Notes under the pieces: generated by a model
The model's input: the letters and a program-made list of their open reading frames with translations, nothing else
Databases searched by the model: none
Told to the model about the DNA's origin: nothing
Shown here: positions 62,270-64,000 of the stretch, in pieces
Numbering within the stretch: position 1 is the stretch's first letter
Layout of the letters: every line of letters starts with the position of its first letter
Assembly (NCBI RefSeq): GCF_032926325.1
Contig: NZ_CP136709.1
Coordinates: 781,501 to 845,500, forward strand
Length of the DNA: 64,000 nucleotides
From: Aestuariibaculum lutulentum
GTDB taxonomy: Bacteria; Bacteroidota; Bacteroidia; Flavobacteriales; Flavobacteriaceae
Direction: 5' to 3'
Translations under genes and position numbers: made by a program

Positions 62270-64000
62270 TTAGTTTTTCTTAATAATTTTTATTTCTCCC
62301 AATAGGCCAGATTTCACCATCATGGTATCATCGAGTCTAAATGGCGCCGTTGTCCATGTTAGGCGTTGGTCTTTTGGTAATTTCTCATCGCCAATTAATC
62401 GGTTAGCCCAGGTGTTTGTAACTTTTACAGTCAACGTATTCTCTCCTGTTTTTAAGGCTTCAGAAATATTTATTCTAAAAGGATACGTCCAGACAACACC
62501 ACAAGGTCTGTCGTTTAAAATCACCTCAGCAATGCAATTAACCTCATCAAACTGCAACCAAAAATCGTTAGACTTACTTTCATTCCAATTGAATGTTTTC
62601 GTGTATGTCGCCGTTCCTGAATAAAATTTAATACTATCATTAGCTGAAGTTGTCCAGTCGAATAATTGATTAATTTGAAGAGCCTCTGAAGGTCCGTTGT
62701 AAGCTGCATCAAACTGAAGCGTCCAATCTTCATTTAAAGTTTCAACGGTTTTAAAACTTTCCCAGTTTGGCGTTCCCGTTGATGCCTTTTTATCGGTTTC
62801 ATCTTCAAAAATGATAAAATACGCTTCGTTTGGTTGAAATTGTAAAGGCACAATGGTTCTACCGTTTTCAACCGTCCAGTTTTCTAACACCACCGTTTCA
62901 TCTGAAATTGGATGATATAACACCGGAATTTTTCCACTGATTCTAAACGACACATCTAAATCACGTGTCTCTTCCAATTGATTTGACAAGAAATAAATCG
63001 ATTCATCAACAGATTGACGCTGCGTCCAGGCGATATCTTTATCAACCAAAACATTAGGCGTAACACCTAATTCTGAAAACGTAGCTCCCAAATATGGCAA
63101 TTGAATCACTTTTCCTTTTCCTAAATCCCATTGTTTTTCTCCGTTACCTGACCAAAGCTCATCTACTAAACCTTGCCATTCAGTTTGACTAGTCATTAAT
63201 TCTGCCTTTTCATCTGGTTTTTCTCCCACCAAAATAGTCGCTCCGGCTTTTACCAAATTAACTAATTTTTGAGCCACCTGTAATGACATAATATTACTCG
63301 GCATCATTTTTCGGTGGTCTGGAAAAACCAAGAAGTTATAAGTTAAAGCATCTTTAAAAACGACTTGACCATTTTTCACTTCAGCATTTAACAACACATC
63401 GCTGTTAAACGAATCGTATTTATAACCGTTTAAAGCATTCACCCATTTCGATAAATCGGTGCTGTTTTTGGTATATTTTACTTCTTTCGGCATTCTCGCC
63501 GTTGGTTGCCCTTCATTTTTTAGTCGGATAGCTTCGGAAGCCACACGCTCTTCCCCAAAAATATTCGGCATAAACGGCACCAAACGATCCGGCAATACCG
63601 AACGTGATGGAATATCTTCCCCAGTAAACACCGCAAAATCGATTACTGGTTGTCCTTTTTGAAGCTGAAACTGAACATTTTTACAATACTCAAAAAAAGC
63701 ACTTCCTGGTTCCCACCAAGTTTGATCACGTTGAAAAAATGTTCCGATAGGATCTAAAGTCATACCTGGTTTTCTATCTAACCACGGATTATGCATAAAC
63801 ACGTGGTAGAAAAAGCGATTAATACCCAAAGCATAATTTCTATCGGCCATGGTTTTTAAATTCCTTGGATGCTCATCCCAATCCATTCGCAATTGCGTAA
63901 AAGCTTCCGCCTGAATAATATCGCGACCGTAAATATGTCCGCCATTAATCGCATCGAGCATATCGTTTGGTTTATCGTGTGTGGGGCTTCTAAACCAAAA
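62270..64000 (-). CDS. GH106 alpha-L-rhamnosidase, C-terminal part (5' end outside window)
   Basis: The frame is open to the right edge: 13 codons precede the internal ATG at 63961 (reading FWFRSPTHDKPND before MLDAINGG), so the true start lies beyond 64000. The visible 576 residues include the end of the TIM barrel (INGGHIYGRDIIQAEAFTQ, NRFFYHVFMHNPW, FFQRDQTWWEPG), a Rossmann-like middle domain (YNFLVFPDHRKMMPSN, GATILVGEKP) and C-terminal beta-sandwiches (LQFDEVNCIAEVILNDRPCGVVWTYPFRINIS, NTLTVKVTNTWANRLIGD). This is the GH106 pattern, whose members are about 1000-1200 residues. GH106 enzymes remove alpha-L-rhamnose in RG-I and RG-II. It is followed by the acetylesterase after 78 bases. 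Confidence 0.85.
   Translation of the reverse strand, partial: FWFRSPTHDKPNDMLDAINGGHIYGRDIIQAEAFTQLRMDWDEHPRNLKTMADRNYALGINRFFYHVFMHNPWLDRKPGMTLDPIGTFFQRDQTWWEPGSAFFEYCKNVQFQLQKGQPVIDFAVFTGEDIPSRSVLPDRLVPFMPNIFGEERVASEAIRLKNEGQPTARMPKEVKYTKNSTDLSKWVNALNGYKYDSFNSDVLLNAEVKNGQVVFKDALTYNFLVFPDHRKMMPSNIMSLQVAQKLVNLVKAGATILVGEKPDEKAELMTSQTEWQGLVDELWSGNGEKQWDLGKGKVIQLPYLGATFSELGVTPNVLVDKDIAWTQRQSVDESIYFLSNQLEETRDLDVSFRISGKIPVLYHPISDETVVLENWTVENGRTIVPLQFQPNEAYFIIFEDETDKKASTGTPNWESFKTVETLNEDWTLQFDAAYNGPSEALQINQLFDWTTSANDSIKFYSGTATYTKTFNWNESKSNDFWLQFDEVNCIAEVILNDRPCGVVWTYPFRINISEALKTGENTLTVKVTNTWANRLIGDEKLPKDQRLTWTTAPFRLDDTMMVKSGLLGEIKIIKKN

Noticed and set aside
1805..63662. Many 60-140-codon open frames on the plus strand and in other minus frames, for example 20064-20474, 24323-24712 and 3597-3905
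   Set aside because: They lie wholly inside well-supported minus-strand genes, have no recognisable domains or start context, and are expected shadows of long coding regions in A/T-rich DNA.
7047..64000. An ulvan or fucoidan locus of a marine flavobacterium
   Set aside because: No sulfatase and no ulvan-lyase-type gene was recognised, while PL1, GH28 and GH140 point to pectin. Rhamnosidases and fucose-type catabolism alone would have been ambiguous.
1..64000. CRISPR arrays, tRNA/rRNA genes, insertion sequences and pseudogenes
   Set aside because: No regular spaced repeats, no cloverleaf or rRNA-like sequence, no transposase, and every large frame is intact apart from those cut by the window edges.

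Overview
The window is one continuous, single-strand carbohydrate gene cluster. All 31 protein genes I accept lie on the minus strand, so transcription runs from position 64000 towards position 1. Low GC, two SusC/SusD pairs, lipoprotein signals on many secreted enzymes, A/T-rich leaders and short intergenic repeats of the TTCGAC-CTCAG-TGACA type all point to a member of the Bacteroidota, most likely Flavobacteriaceae. No RNA gene, insertion sequence, phage gene or CRISPR array was seen.

The cluster reads as a polysaccharide utilization locus (PUL) for a very complex pectin. The enzyme set fits rhamnogalacturonan II (RG-II): candidates for GH140 (apiosidase), GH138 (alpha-galacturonidase), GH127 (aceric acid hydrolase group), GH95 (with the Thr that marks alpha-L-galactosidases), a CE19-type methyl esterase, GH28, GH43, GH106, two GH78, two GH2 and three PL1 pectate lyases. 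No sulfatase is present, which argues against algal ulvan or fucoidan.

Layout in the direction of transcription. (1) 64000-53822: C-terminal part of a GH106 rhamnosidase, an SGNH/sialate-O-acetylesterase-type esterase, a DUF5703-like protein, a multidomain PL1 and GH127, closed by a strong hairpin at 53749-53782. (2) 53311-47956: first SusC/SusD pair, closed by a perfect palindrome at 47893-47934. (3) 47690-42344: second SusC/SusD pair, closed by a hairpin at 42253-42288. (4) 42156-7047: a long run of closely spaced genes: two paralogous PL1 enzymes around a DUF3826 protein, a beta-helix/DUF6298-like fusion, GH140, GH28, GH43, a BNR propeller, GH78, CE19-like esterase, GH95, an (alpha/alpha)6 hydrolase, GH78, a BNR-TIM-barrel fusion, GH138-like and two GH2 enzymes. 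(5) 7028-6141: an AraC regulator. (6) 6011-1: a catabolic operon with the five enzyme types of the non-phosphorylative L-fucose / L-rhamnose pathway (sugar dehydrogenase, lactonase, UxaA-type dehydratase, 2-keto-3-deoxy-aldonate dehydrogenase, diketo-acid hydrolase) plus an extra zinc alcohol dehydrogenase.

Proposed logic: PL1 enzymes cut the galacturonan backbone outside the cell, the two SusCD pairs import pectic fragments, periplasmic exo-enzymes and esterases strip the side chains, and the deoxysugars released (L-rhamnose, L-fucose, perhaps L-galactose) go to pyruvate and lactate through the last operon. The unknown parts are the DUF5703, DUF3826, DUF6298-like and two BNR proteins. Family names are from recognition of motifs and gene context, not from a database search.
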